Below, one piece after another: positions 47,757-58,979 of a stretch of DNA of 64,000 bases (position 1 is its first letter; the number at the start of each line of letters is the position of its first letter). This DNA comes from Hofstenia miamia (taxonomy: Eukaryota; Xenacoelomorpha; Acoela), in assembly GCA_004352715.1 (NCBI GenBank), contig SCFE01000034.1:835103-899102 (forward strand). The letters are read 5' to 3'. Position numbers and translations under genes: made by a program. The notes beneath the pieces were generated by a model. The model did not search any database. It had not been told where the DNA came from and worked only from the letters and a program-made list of their open reading frames with translations.

Positions 47757-48365
47757 GTAATTGAAAATATCCCTTTCTATGCTATTGTTTTATTAGATAG
47801 AAAACATTTTCCGAATTCTACTTTGAAAATAATATTGTGACAGAAACAGTTTCTATTATTCTTTTTCTTCAATATCAACAAACTTTGCAGTGCGAAATGT
47901 TCCAATGAGAAACAAAACCGTGTTAAACAAAGCAGATTACTATATTTTAAACAATGACTTTCATACCGAGGATTATAAAAAATCACTTTCAATGTACTGT
48001 GATCATCTTGACTTTTCAAAGTTAGTGAAAGATGAGAAAATTTAATTGATGTAAAAACAAAACAAAAAATAATAGTCATCTGTATTCTGTACAATTTCCT
48101 AAGAATCATGCAAGGTGTGTTATTTTGTAAAATTGCTGTAAATATTATGGATCACATGGTTTTTTTATTTAAGTTAAGTTTGATGAAAAGTTTCTATTGA
48201 AAAATATACAATACCACAACTAATACTTGATAAACGACCATTGTGGTATATTAAATTTCAGTCATAGAAATGACCAAAATTACTGTTTGATGGCATTTCA
48301 TTTCATGAGCTTAAAAGATATACTGTTATTTTTAGAGCATTTTCTTAAAAATTTTCACAAGGAAT
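47757..48365 (+). repeat. dispersed repeat, copy 1 (partner at about 56385-57165)
   Basis: It aligns by eye, in the same orientation, with 56385-57165 in several blocks: ctatgctattgtt, gaggattataaaaaatcact / gaagattacaaaaagtccat, tgtgatcatc, tttttcaaagttag, gtgttattttgtaaaattg, and ttttagagcatttt. Translated blocks are also alike (EDYKKS, DH..FSKL, FMSL), hinting at a former coding sequence on the plus strand. Family unknown. Confidence 0.6.
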
Positions 48366-48837
48366 CCATAATCGCAGCCAATGAGAAAGTACAGATACAG
48401 ACAAAAATTCTGAATATCATTTTCTTGCATGTATTTAATACAAGGATATAAATTTTTCACATGGAAGGCTGTCGTCGATCATGCTAAACATTAGTAGATG
48501 GAAAAATCAAGCTGTGTTCGCACTACAATTAAACATTGTGTTTACATAGTTAAATAACAAAATAATAGAGATGTGCTGGAATCTGGTATCCGGTAAAATC
48601 GGAAATTACACAACCGGATTTGGATATCTGGTATCGGGTAAAATTAAACTTGTTTACCAGATTTTCCTGAATATCATGTTCTGAGATAAAACTTGATTAA
48701 AAATGGGATTTTCGAGGAAAAAGCTATATTTTTTACATGCAACAAAACAACTTTTTCTGACATATCAAAACGTAGTCTGTTTGATATGCCTCAAAATATA
48801 TATTTATTTACGTCCACAAGAGGTCAATATTAATTAA

Positions 48838-49503
48838 GAAATGAGGTTGTATTTCAGTAATAATTGAACAATCTATTATCCAGTATCTTGTAAATTATCC
48901 AGTATCCGGAATATTTAATTCATTTCTTAACAGATTACTAAACGAAATGAAATATATTATGAATTATGTAACAATGTATTTACATCTGCGGAATTAGACA
49001 AAGTTTTATTTATTGAAATTTATGTTCTACAAAACATATCAATAACTGTTACAAGTTTTTGGAATCTTTTAATCAAACAACTATTCTGCTACCAATATAT
49101 TTTTTGAAATTATTGCTGAAGATCCACGACATTCTAGTAATTTAATGTAACAACTACCTTTCATCTGTTTGCGAAGAATATGACGAAATTTCATTTTCTT
49201 TTGAGCTACTAACTCATAATGAAATTCAAATTATAAACATGGTTTGTAAGGTATTAAATAAAATGACTCCTAGTGGATATCTGTTACTTATTAGCCACCA
49301 CTGTATAATAAACTTTTTACAATGAAATCTCGAATCAAATCTTAAATATTTTTAAAAATTGCATAAGGAATTGCTCTGTCCCAAATATTTGGAAAACATC
49401 TTACATAACACCAATCTTAAAAAGCGGATGCAAAGCAAATATTAAGAATTATAGGCAAATAGGTATTTCACTAAAACTTTGCCTCTTACTTGAAAGGATA
49501 ATA
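48838..49503 (+). mobile_element. LINE copy, right member of an inverted pair
   Basis: Almost base-for-base inverted copy of 43894-44556, except for a replaced stretch between about 49275 and 49335. The plus strand reads the same RT segment (WKTSYITPILKSGCKANIKN). Both copies end at the same point (ggataata at 49503; tattatcc at 43894). Confidence 0.85.
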
Positions 49504-49670
49504 CTTTTAAACTGGTTTAATTATGTATGTTAATGCAAGCGCTCAACAACATAACAGATTGCATGGTATTAAAATGAAAATTTCTGTTTAATATATATAT
49601 ATATATTTCCAATTGCATTAACTTCATTTGAACAAAGCAAAGAATTCTTTGTGAGAATTAGCAACCATCT

Positions 49671-51648
49671 TTATAGTTCAACTTTGATTCCACGCCTATG
49701 ATCTTGTCTTAGGCTTTCAATCCTTTCCAACTCGGTCTTAATGTTAAATTTTTGCTTATCGGTTAGGTATTCGTGAGGAATATTTACATTTTGCAAACTT
49801 GAAAGCAATTTTTTCGCTCCAATATTGACTTCACTCCATGTTTTCAGACGGTCTTTAATATTGGGTTCCCAGAAATTTTTTACAGTCCAACCCATATAAC
49901 GAGTATAGTTGCCAAATTTCGAGGTCATTTTGTATGCCGCATACTTAGCAGTAGCAACAACAGAGTGGTCACTATTGTCACCCCATTCTATGCAACCACT
50001 GGGATGCTTACCATCCATGCGAACACCTGCTTCCACGTCACACGTTTCACTATCTAGGAGCATAGGTGACATTTTGTGGTAGCATTTCCGCCAATTTCGT
50101 GTGTGCGAACCGCCTTCCCACTGTTCATACATGTCATCACATCTTTGAGAATCGGAAGGATAGGATTTTGGAGGATCATGCATCTCTATAATAGAGTCGT
50201 AGCAAAATGTTGCATATTTGATATATCTTTCAGTTTCTTCTTGCAATGATTCTAGAAATCGTCGAGTTTGTTTTCCTGAATATTCATCACTCTTGTCTAT
50301 GTAAGTACTAACAAGTGTGGTCAACATCATAATTCTTAATTGAGCATAGTCTCTAAAAGTTATAAATTGCACTTCCATTTTCTTAACATCAGCTGGAGAT
50401 GGACTCCAATCATTTAGATCAACATAATCAAGAAACTGCATAAACTTGTTATAATCAGAAGCAGAAATCCTTTCTGCTTCCTCCATACAGAAATTTACCA
50501 TTTCTTCTGTTACTTCTCTGATGCAACGGGAAAAATAATTATGATAGCTTTTATAGTCCAATTGCATCATTTCATTTTGAAGATCAAGCAGATGTTGATC
50601 AACGTAGCCTTGCATATTTGTAAACTGTTTGTTTACTTCTGCTGTAAGAGTGACCAAAGCTTTATTCACAGCTTCTATAATATCATCTGGAGTTGGATTC
50701 CCAATCTGAGCAAAACTAAGTAGTGTCCCCCAAATACTTAGTGAAGCTGATAGTTTTGCTGCTAGACCTTCAAACTTTTTCATCGTTGCCGCAACATCAA
50801 CAACCGATCCTAATACACTGCATTCCAATCCACAATAATATGCAATTTGTGCAATGCTGTGATCTAAATAGTATTTATTAAGGCAATTATTGAAGATGGA
50901 TAAAAGTACATCTATCTTTGCGTTTCAAAATAGTGATAACATATTATAAAACATTTTCAATTGATTAATATCTATTTAGAAATATTGAAAGAATTTTCTT
51001 GCAAACTTTAAAGCTTGATAATCTGTAAATATTTGAAAATAATAGGGAGTTAATTATTTGCTATTTAAGATGTAATTTATCTCAAATTAAGATTGCATAT
51101 CATAAAATTTCAATTATGTCCATAGAATGCCATGCATTTGTAAATTTCTAGAATGGTGAAACACTGTTTCAAATTCGTTTTTGTTTTATTTTATTTGTAG
51201 ATCTAGTACATAAATGAAAATTTAAAAGTCTTTGCATCACCTATGGGAAGATAAATTGATTTGCAACTCAACATTTTTGGTTGAAATTTATAGAAAAAAT
51301 ATATTGGAACATTCCAGGATTGTTCCAATGCTGAGTAGTATTCGATCCAGATCAGACCCTGTCATGCATAAAACATGCATTATTTTTCTTTAAATTTATT
51401 CATGATCAATATACGAATATCAATAAACATTAACAATGCTTTTCGTTATTATAAATTCTTGCAATTAATGAAGAATTCTTAATACCTTCTAAAGTAGCTT
51501 CTGGTGCTTCAATGGGGTTTAATATAACTTCATTACCACCTGGTGAATAACCTTTTAGGTAACAGTAACCAGTGATTTCTCTATGATAGCAACACCAAGC
51601 ATGACATGTATTGTATGTGAGCGTTGATATAAGTAGAATGACTCCAAT
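49671..51648 (-). CDS. secreted helix-rich protein resembling animal toxin-like (cephalotoxin/jellyfish-toxin-like) proteins; 5' end missing
   Basis: Two exons were recognised: 51648-51486 and 50863-49671, joined by a 622-bp GT-AG intron with matching phase 1. They give about 451 residues. The first exon starts at a splice acceptor and opens with a hydrophobic stretch (IGVILLISTLTYN) followed by Cys-rich sequence, as in the end of a signal peptide. The initiator Met must be in an upstream exon I could not find. The large exon is uninterrupted and mostly helical by composition, with an apolar segment (SIWGTLLSFAQIG) followed by amphipathic helices and several scattered Cys, which suggests an extracellular disulfide-bonded protein. 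The overall pattern reminds me of secreted toxin-like families of cephalopods and box jellyfish, but that is from memory. An unrelated secreted protein is possible. A candidate attaaa signal lies at 49587-49592. The gene appears intact where visible. Confidence 0.6.
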
Positions 51649-51717
51649 CTAAGAGATAGCACATCTTTTCAAAATACCGTCCACAAACACTTTTTAATGA
51701 TATTGATAATATACATT

Positions 51718-52252
51718 TTAAATTAGTTAATTTGATAGCTGTTCATAATCAAACTCTTCGTACACAAATTTACTTTGCAAGAACCATTTTAATGTAATAC
51801 ATTTTTTGCTCACATTTTCAAATTTAATATAGAAATTCTCTTTAAACTCATTGGTAATTTTCTTAACCAAATTCATATACACTTTTGAACAAGAAATACT
51901 ATATTTTGTTTCACATATATTTGACAAAGCTCAATTGATGCAAGCATTTGAATTTATTTGACAATTTGGTTCATTAAAATATTTTACACTTGATATTTCC
52001 CAGCGGAGATAAGATAGCTCAGAATATTTGTAGTTCCTACTGACATTAGATCTCTGGTTTAACTTAACATTAAAAATAAGAACATTTTTTATGTCTTAGA
52101 AATTTATTGTTTCCAAGTACTTTCTGCATGCGAATATTATATGACACAAATGCTTCCCATTGCACGATAACAAATTCACCAAAAGATGTTGTAATGTCTT
52201 AAAACGACTTGTCTTTGAGATGCAGAAACTTAAATAAACATGAAATTTAAAT

Positions 52253-52294
<42 letters not shown>

Positions 52295-53340
52295 TATTAA
52301 AATCTTTAGATTTATATTGTTAAAAACTAAATTCAAAAATTACAATGGGGAATGTTTGATGAATGACATACTCTTATAAGGTACGATGGATGACATATAT
52401 CTGTGCTTGACACTAAACAACCTGTCGGCAATCAACATTATGTCAAAAGATTTTCTTTCATTAGAAGCATCATAAACTTTGAAAATTTGGAAAAATCATA
52501 TGATTTTGAACTTAGGAAAATAAAGATTACCTACCAGTCTCATTTTGAAGCTTCAAAACTTCTTTATAGAATGCTCCTCTTTATAAGTTTTTAAATATTT
52601 ATTTTCTGATAAAACATCTTTGATAAGACCGTGAAAATTGACAGCTTAGAAACTTTAAATAAAGCCATACTGCATAAATTAGACTTTGCCCAACAATTTT
52701 TATTGATGTCATTATTATCAATTTGTATGAAGCTGTTGAAGTTCATTGCACATTCTAATAATAATAAACACACCTTCTAAAGTCACTGTAAGTGTAAAAA
52801 TAGAAACAAATCATATTAAAGAATGCTCCAGAATAAATTGCAATTAGTGTCATTTTAAAATATTTTTCCGGAAATGTTGAATCCTTAACGTTCAGAACTT
52901 TAAAACGTAAACATTAACTTTTATCCCAATTTGTATAATAAATTTTTCAATTCCATTTATTGTTACAGGAAATGTTATTCCATTCGAATTGTATTATTTA
53001 GATATTTTCATGAAGAAATGTTCTAATATGATTCTTAGAACTAGGGTGTTGAGCCTCAATTATTGACCAAAAAAGCATTTGTTATCATCACTTTTAATAA
53101 TATTTAAAATTGAAGAAGTTTTAATATATGTTCTACGCTCACCCAGAAGAAATTTTGTACATTTTAATATGCATGCTATTCACTCCAATGAACGCCCAGT
53201 TTGATCACTCTAATTTTTAAAATCATCAATGATTTGCTTTAATTTTGAAGAAATATTAATATTAAATACTGTCTTAGCTTTTATTTCTTTCATTTCAATT
53301 TGACAAGGAACTGTTATATCTTTAAGTGTATCTTAAATGC
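51718..53340. other. no gene recognised; (TA)n at 52255-52291
   Basis: AT-rich sequence upstream of the toxin-like gene. The missing first exon of that gene could be here. A TA microsatellite occupies 52255-52291. A minus-strand stretch at about 53330-53190 (DITVPCQIEMKEIKAK) is protein-like and might belong to the neighbouring Polinton relic. Confidence 0.45.
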
Positions 53341-53371
53341 CTTTTGTAAATTTCAAATAAAATGAAGTTCA

Positions 53372-54057
53372 TTAGCTAAAGTTAAGTTTGAGTTTTTTAA
53401 GGTTCACTCCTAAACCTAACATATGTTGTGCATCAATAGCATTTGAAACTATTAACTTGTCAAATCTTTCACGAATATTCTTAGGTTTAGCATTTCTTAA
53501 ATTATTCAAAATTTTTTATCACAGTTAGCTTTACTTGGCGAGCCAAGCTCTTCCTTTTGAGCTTTGTTATAACATATATCATGTTCTCTAGAAACAGCAT
53601 ACATTTGATTGTATGGATGTACTGTGTTTTCTAATTGCTTTTGTATAGAATTATATGGTCAAGTATATTTATGATTTAGAAGGATGAAACATACTTTTGA
53701 TTTTGAAAGGTAGCCAATTGCTTTATGATATCCTTGGGGGGATTACCCTTCCCCCATAGTAAGCTTTGTTTCCATTAAGAGGAAATCTCTTTCCCCCAGT
53801 GATGCTTTATTATCCTTAAGGTTAATTTTGTTAACTGTGGGAGAATTTAAACCAGTTGCTAAACTGTCTGGAAACAAGTTTCCCTTCAATTCGCAAATTC
53901 TGTTTTTTATTTCCACAATTGCTACAAATTTATTTTAGTATATTTTTCCATTTTTTGTTGTAAGTAATTGTCCTGAACCTTAAATAGAACCTGTTAGTTT
54001 CTCTTCTTTAAGGTAGTGTTCAAAATTGTTTGTTTTGTTTAACAGATTTGAACTCAT
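53372..54057 (-). pseudogene. broken phospholipase A2-like (parvovirus/adintovirus-type) gene
   Basis: Starting at the ATG at 54057, the minus strand reads a protein-like sequence interrupted by in-frame stops at about 53983, 53938, 53744 and 53659. A frameshift near 53508 follows, and it ends at 53372. The C-terminal third contains the catalytic signature of the compact phospholipase A2 domain of parvovirus VP1 and of some adintoviruses: SREHDICYNKAQ (His-Asp pair at about 53578-53583). A basic helix with NIRERFDKL and a Gly-rich LGLGV end come after it. The calcium-loop region upstream (HKYT, stop, PYNSIQKQL) has lost its glycines. In these viruses the enzyme helps particles leave the endosome. 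This copy is dead. A host secreted PLA2 is less likely because the many disulfide cysteines of that family are absent. Confidence 0.6.
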
Positions 54058-54548
54058 CTTTCTACAATAAGAAACGAAAGGAAATTTTAAAGTCATGAAA
54101 TTTATTTCTTTTTTCCTTAAGGGTGAGGAAGCTGTATTAAACACAAACGTGAGTTCAAAAATTTTTCTAAGCTTTTATATAGAAAATGAATAAAGAAGTT
54201 CAGATTGTAAGTAAACCAATTATGTTGAAGTCAGTAAATAATACCAAAACTGTAACAAATTCTAAAACCAACGTAAGTTATCAAATATGTAGCAAATAAA
54301 TTTAAAATACAAAAGCTTAATTATCCTAAGTTAAATCCTGTAATTCTCTTGTTTAGCTTAATAACGTCTTTATATGATAAATTTTAATGAAAATATATCA
54401 ATAATGGAAATACTAAAGAAATTGCATAGCGAGTTAGGTCTCATGGCCCAAGGACAGATGCTTAACAACACTATTTGAATATTTATTTGCAAGCTTCCAA
54501 TGTTGTCATACGCAACAATACTTCAAGATGCCTACGGTAGATATTATA

Positions 54549-54552
<4 letters not shown>

Positions 54553-54583
<31 letters not shown>
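54553..54583. repeat. (TA)n microsatellite
   Basis: About 15 TA units between the two Polinton/adintovirus-like fragments. Confidence 0.95.
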
Positions 54584-54585
<2 letters not shown>

Positions 54586-55229
54586 TTGGGTAGGAGCTAT
54601 TGTGATGCTTTGAACAATGCATGCCAATTCTTAAAAAAGAGTTCCTTATTAGGACATATTACAGTTTTCATATTTTGCTTAAGAAACATGGTTTGAGATA
54701 TTAATTCCGTAATATGTGACGGGATCATAACGGGACTAATTGTGTCATACATTGAACAAAAAATGTTAAATATCTTATTAAATATTATTGTTTTAATCGC
54801 TCTGAAACCTTTTCGATCGCATTTAAATAAAAAATTATGTCTAGAATCTTGTTTTCAAGTTAATAGATTAAAGGGTTTTCATAGAAATGGATAACCTTCT
54901 ATTTTTATGTTTGAAATGTGTTTTTATAGGAGTTGCAACAACTGTTATTTATGGGGAGCAGTGTTGAGATGTAGGACGTTTTAGCAAAACTAAATAATGA
55001 ATGAAAAGCTATGCTGAATAGAAATTTGAATTCCCAAAATCGGAGCGTTTACCCGATTTCTACATTAGAAATAAAATTAGTATGACGTAAGAAATAGCAT
55101 GAATTGTGATTGGTTGAAAAATAATACCCAGATACAATAAAATCCCGTATGGTTTTTATCAAAGCCTAAAAGTTACTTTTTGACAAAAGGATTTTCTGTG
55201 TTTTCAGTTTAGAGAAGCTCTGTTAACAG

Positions 55230-55536
55230 AACAAAAAAATTAAAAGATATAATTTATGATTTGAAAACACTTAATGACGATTATGAATTATGTGATTTCA
55301 GTAATTTTGATAAAGATCATGAATTATTTATGAAAAATTTAAAAAGATACCTGGACATTTTAAAATTGAAACTTCTGAAAATATATATTTATATCAATTC
55401 ATTGCTTGCAGGAGTCAAATGCATTCATATAAAGTTAATTATAAAAGCAAAAATACTTTGAAGGGAATACCAAAAGTTGAAAAAGAAAAATTAACAATTA
55501 CAAAGTATTTCATATGGATTCCCCTTTCATATTAAG
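55230..55536 (+). pseudogene. C-terminal fragment of a protein-primed type B DNA polymerase (Polinton/adintovirus type)
   Basis: The plus strand reads two overlapping pieces in different frames. The first, 55230-55370, has DDYELCDFSNFDKDHELF, matching the family's D(F/Y)S.Y..DH.L(Y/F) block after the palm motifs. The second, from 55398, has FIACRSQMHSYKV and then KNTLKGIPKVEKEKL, matching the eFvglR.KmYs.....KGi.k block near the C terminus. In intact genes a NKKV.GKFKDE segment stands between them; here it is eroded (KNLKRYLDILKLK). The exonuclease and palm motifs were not found upstream. It lies 1.2 kb from the phospholipase-like relic on the opposite strand, and together they suggest a dead Polinton/Maverick or adintovirus insertion. 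Confidence 0.65.
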
Positions 55537-55539
55537 AAA

Positions 55540-56380
55540 AACTATAGAGTAAATTCTAGAAATAGAGTTGCTGTATATATGGAATTGATTGTCCGTGAAA
55601 TCGAAAATATTAATAAATGCATATTTTGAATATTAAAATCAAGAGGGAAGGGGCAAAAAATTAATGAAAAAATGCTAAATTTAAGTGGCTTTATATTAAT
55701 ACTACTTTCGCCTTTCAGAAATTCTTCCTAGGCCCCGTGGCATAAATATAAATAATGCCTTTTTAAATTTGCAAATAAATTCGAAAATAAAAAAATAATA
55801 TTATATAATGAGCAGAAATCTTCCATCAAAGAAAAAATCGTAAAAATTAAGACGCGGGTTTTTTATGTCCCATACATGTTGCGTTGTCCATACAACAAAG
55901 CAAAAATTACGCCTAAACACAATTTTTTGTGTTGTGTTATATACCCAACACACAATAGCAAACCCTTCTGTTCATTGATACTATAAATTAAAATGCTGAA
56001 ATTTCATGTTTTGAGAGTTTTCGCTCTTTATATATATTTTGCATCAATACAAAGTGCATTTTCTTCAAAATATATAAATAGTAGCAGCTCAAGATAAAAA
56101 ATCTTCTCAAATTTAAACATCAAAAGTGGTGCATTAAAGGCTTTAGATATCAAAGGAAATAGTTGAATCATTGGTGGTTGAAATGATGTTGCAATTCATT
56201 TCGTTCACAGCGTTGCTGCTTATTTTTGAAAACTGTTTGTTTATTGCAAACGTATTATTATTTGTGCAAATAAAAATCGCGTCTGTAATATTCAAATGAC
56301 AGTAAGTTTATATTCAGGGTTAGGATATTTGTTGTTAGAAGTAAAATTTTTGAATTCAAGTATCACTATTAATCATTTTC
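55540..56380. other. no recognised feature
   Basis: AT-rich sequence right of the polymerase fragment. I looked for integrase, ATPase, protease and capsid motifs of Polintons and saw none. Confidence 0.5.
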
Positions 56381-56384
56381 TAGT

Positions 56385-57165
56385 TGAAATTGTCCTTTCC
56401 TATGCTATTGTTAAAACTAAATATCAAACTTTTGTCAAATTCCACTTTGCAAATAAGGTTGTGAATAAATAGTTTTAGTCACATAATTTCATTATATTGC
56501 AAGTGAAATGCTCAAAAAAGAATGGAACTATTGTAAGTAAGAATTCCTTTATTTATAATAAATTGTTCTATGGCTTTGTTTGGTCTAAATCTAAACAAGA
56601 AATTGTATTGGCTAATAATATATTTTTCAACAATGCCTTCAAATATCCAAAAACACCCATTTTGTAAAGACAGCTACAAGTAAAGCAATTTTCAGGGAAT
56701 AATCCACTCAGATTCTGATATCAGATCATCGATAAAGCAATTAGAAAAGGCAAAAGTATCTCATGTAGACCTTGTGTTTCCAAGTGAAGATTACAAAAAG
56801 TCCATTTCAGAATGTTGTGATCATCCTAATTTTTCAAAGTTAGCAAAAACAAGATTTATTTTTTGTTGCAAAAACAAAACAAGAATAAATTATAATAATT
56901 ACAGTTTGCTAACAATGTGTTATTTTGTAAAATTGTTGTAAATTGTAAGGATAACGAAAGTGTGGGATGTAAGTTTTGAACAGTTTTTATTAATAATGAG
57001 GATAACACAGAGTTTCAACATTTATAATAGGGAATGCATATTACTTAATCTACCACCGATTGTGCTTTAATAAATTAGGAAATTTACTGTTAGGTTGGCA
57101 CTTTCCTTTATGAGTTTAGAAAATATACATATGTTTTAGAGCATTTGTTTCGAAAATTTTCACAT
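56385..57165 (+). repeat. dispersed repeat, copy 2 (partner at 47757-48365)
   Basis: Same orientation as copy 1 and longer. Coding-like blocks on the plus strand (VDLVFPSEDYKKSISECCDH, then PNFSKL; RLALSFMSLENIH) are preserved better than the spaces between them. I do not recognise the protein. Confidence 0.6.
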
Positions 57166-57309
57166 AAAAACCCATCAGATTTAGTATATTATTTATACAT
57201 TTTGTTAAATATTTGGCCAATGTATTACTGAAGAGTGAAAAAAATTAAAAATCCGGGAAATATACATGGATAACAAATTGAATAACGAAAGAACAAGCAA
57301 AAATTACAG

Positions 57310-57560
57310 GCAATTTGCTGATACTTAGCTTGGTCGTTGTTATAAAATTTAAATCCATTGCATTACTTTACAGATATAAATTTTGAGAAGGAATAATTTT
57401 AGCTCATTCTTGAAATTATCAAGATTGTCTATTAATTTCAATTTTTTAGTAGTTTAATACAGTCATAAACACCAAAATTAAAAAATGATATATGTCAAAT
57501 ACTTAAGCAAAATTTCACTAAAAGTATATTTTGAGAGTATTTATTGTTTCCAAGAATATT
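57310..57560 (-). mobile_element. LINE 3'-end fragment
   Basis: Inverted, well-conserved copy of 62190-62430, sharing ttgttataaaatttaaatcc, attttagctcattcttgaaa and agcaaaattt(c/t)acta. The strand of the presumed LINE is minus here. Confidence 0.7.
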
Positions 57561-58257
57561 ATTTCTACTAGGAATTGCCTGGTCATAGATGAAGCAGTAT
57601 CTTTTATAAACGCAAAGCTATACATTTATCATTTTTTGATTTTTTAACATTATACAAAATCATTAATTGGACAATAAAAGAATAGTACAAATTCTAGGGT
57701 TGATTATATTTAAGAAGACTGCTGTACTCGTACAATTTCTCACCTGAATACTTTGGTGTATATTAATTACTAGTTATATTAACTACATACATCAATATAC
57801 AATTGTAATAAAAGAGAAATAATTTATATTCATTTGCAAAGAAAACAATGGTTTTTATATGGTCTCTCAACTGAGGTCAATAACGTTCTAAGAATATTGA
57901 ATTCTAACTCAATAAATGAGTGTTTACTAATTGAACTGAGACAGTATAGGTAAAATGATTATTACTCTTTTAAAAAACATTATGGCAGCATTAGTGAAAA
58001 AAGGACAAAAAGAAAAAAAGTTAAAAACTTTTAATGATTTGTTTCCTTAATTATACCTGTATTAAATCAATTAAACAATCTGTAAAAATAGTGATAAACA
58101 CTGCACGCGACTTAATTCAACAGCTAAGAAACTTTTTAAAAGTTAACTATGTCTTTTGAATTATTATATATCTGTTTCCAAACACCCAGGCTAAGGAAAA
58201 CTTACAATAACCCTAAAATTAAAACTATTTTCAAATAAAAAATTTTACAATTTGCCG

Positions 58258-58276
58258 ATATATATATATATATATC
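58258..58276. repeat. (TA)n microsatellite, short
   Basis: About nine TA units. Confidence 0.85.
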
Positions 58277-58544
58277 TCATTGCTACTCAACACTTGTGAG
58301 TCAAATTCACTTTTACCTACGCCTCTTTTCATGTCCATAAGTCATCATTTTATAGCAAAATAAAAAAAATTTGTTGTTTCGAGCAATCATGTTTTTGCTA
58401 TTGTTATCAACATTAAAAAGAAACTATTATATATTTCCTTTTATTAACTGTATACGTTATTGAAAGAAATCCAGGCCCGATTTTAACTTTTATTTTAAAA
58501 AGCTAAACAAATTCTGTTGACTACTTACATTTCAACTTTCAAAA

Positions 58545-58920
58545 TCTTAGCAGCAAAAATGTTGAACATAAACTATTAATTTCAAAATTTAAAAATGATG
58601 TTACTTTAGCAAATTCAGAAACTTGATTAAGAATTGACGATATTGATAATATGTGGTCCTTTAATAAAGAAAAATATACAGTATTTAGAATAGACAGATT
58701 ATCCAGCAATCCATTAGGTAAATCAAAAGGTGATGGATTGCTATTTCTACTACCAAATAATTTCATCTAAAAAAAGCTCAATGACATTAGGAGTAATCTA
58801 ACATCTAATTTTGAAAGTCTTTGGGTAGAAATTAATAATCCAATAAAAAATTCTCAATTTAAAAAGAAGTTGCTAAATGTATTTTACTGTCCAAACAAGA
58901 AATTGGAACCTAAGTTATTT
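58545..58920 (+). mobile_element. LINE endonuclease fragment
   Basis: The plus strand reads the start of an apurinic-type LINE endonuclease: HKLLISKFKNDVTLANSET (the ETW motif ends in TGA instead of TGG), FRIDRLSSNPLGKSKGDGLL (the R.DR...GGG segment, with one Gly changed to Asp), and LWVEINNPI. Stops make it inactive. Fragments at 60219-61200 may belong to the same element. Confidence 0.7.
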
Positions 58921-58979
58921 TAACACTAATGAACAGTGCAAAATTATGTAAAATCTGCACCAAGATAAGATTGACTTAA

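Noticed and set aside
52760-52790. Tiny exon-like unit (acttacag ... agaag gtgtg on the minus strand) upstream of the toxin-like gene
   Set aside because: Resembles the end of the downstream exon but is only about 12 bases and supplies no start codon; too weak to call.
55261-55461. Intact 66-codon gene
   Set aside because: It is the first half of the broken polymerase fragment read past a frameshift.
47757-57165. Long direct repeats of an LTR element
   Set aside because: The two copies are strongly diverged, lack TG...CA ends and enclose unrelated features; no gag/pol or primer-binding site was seen.
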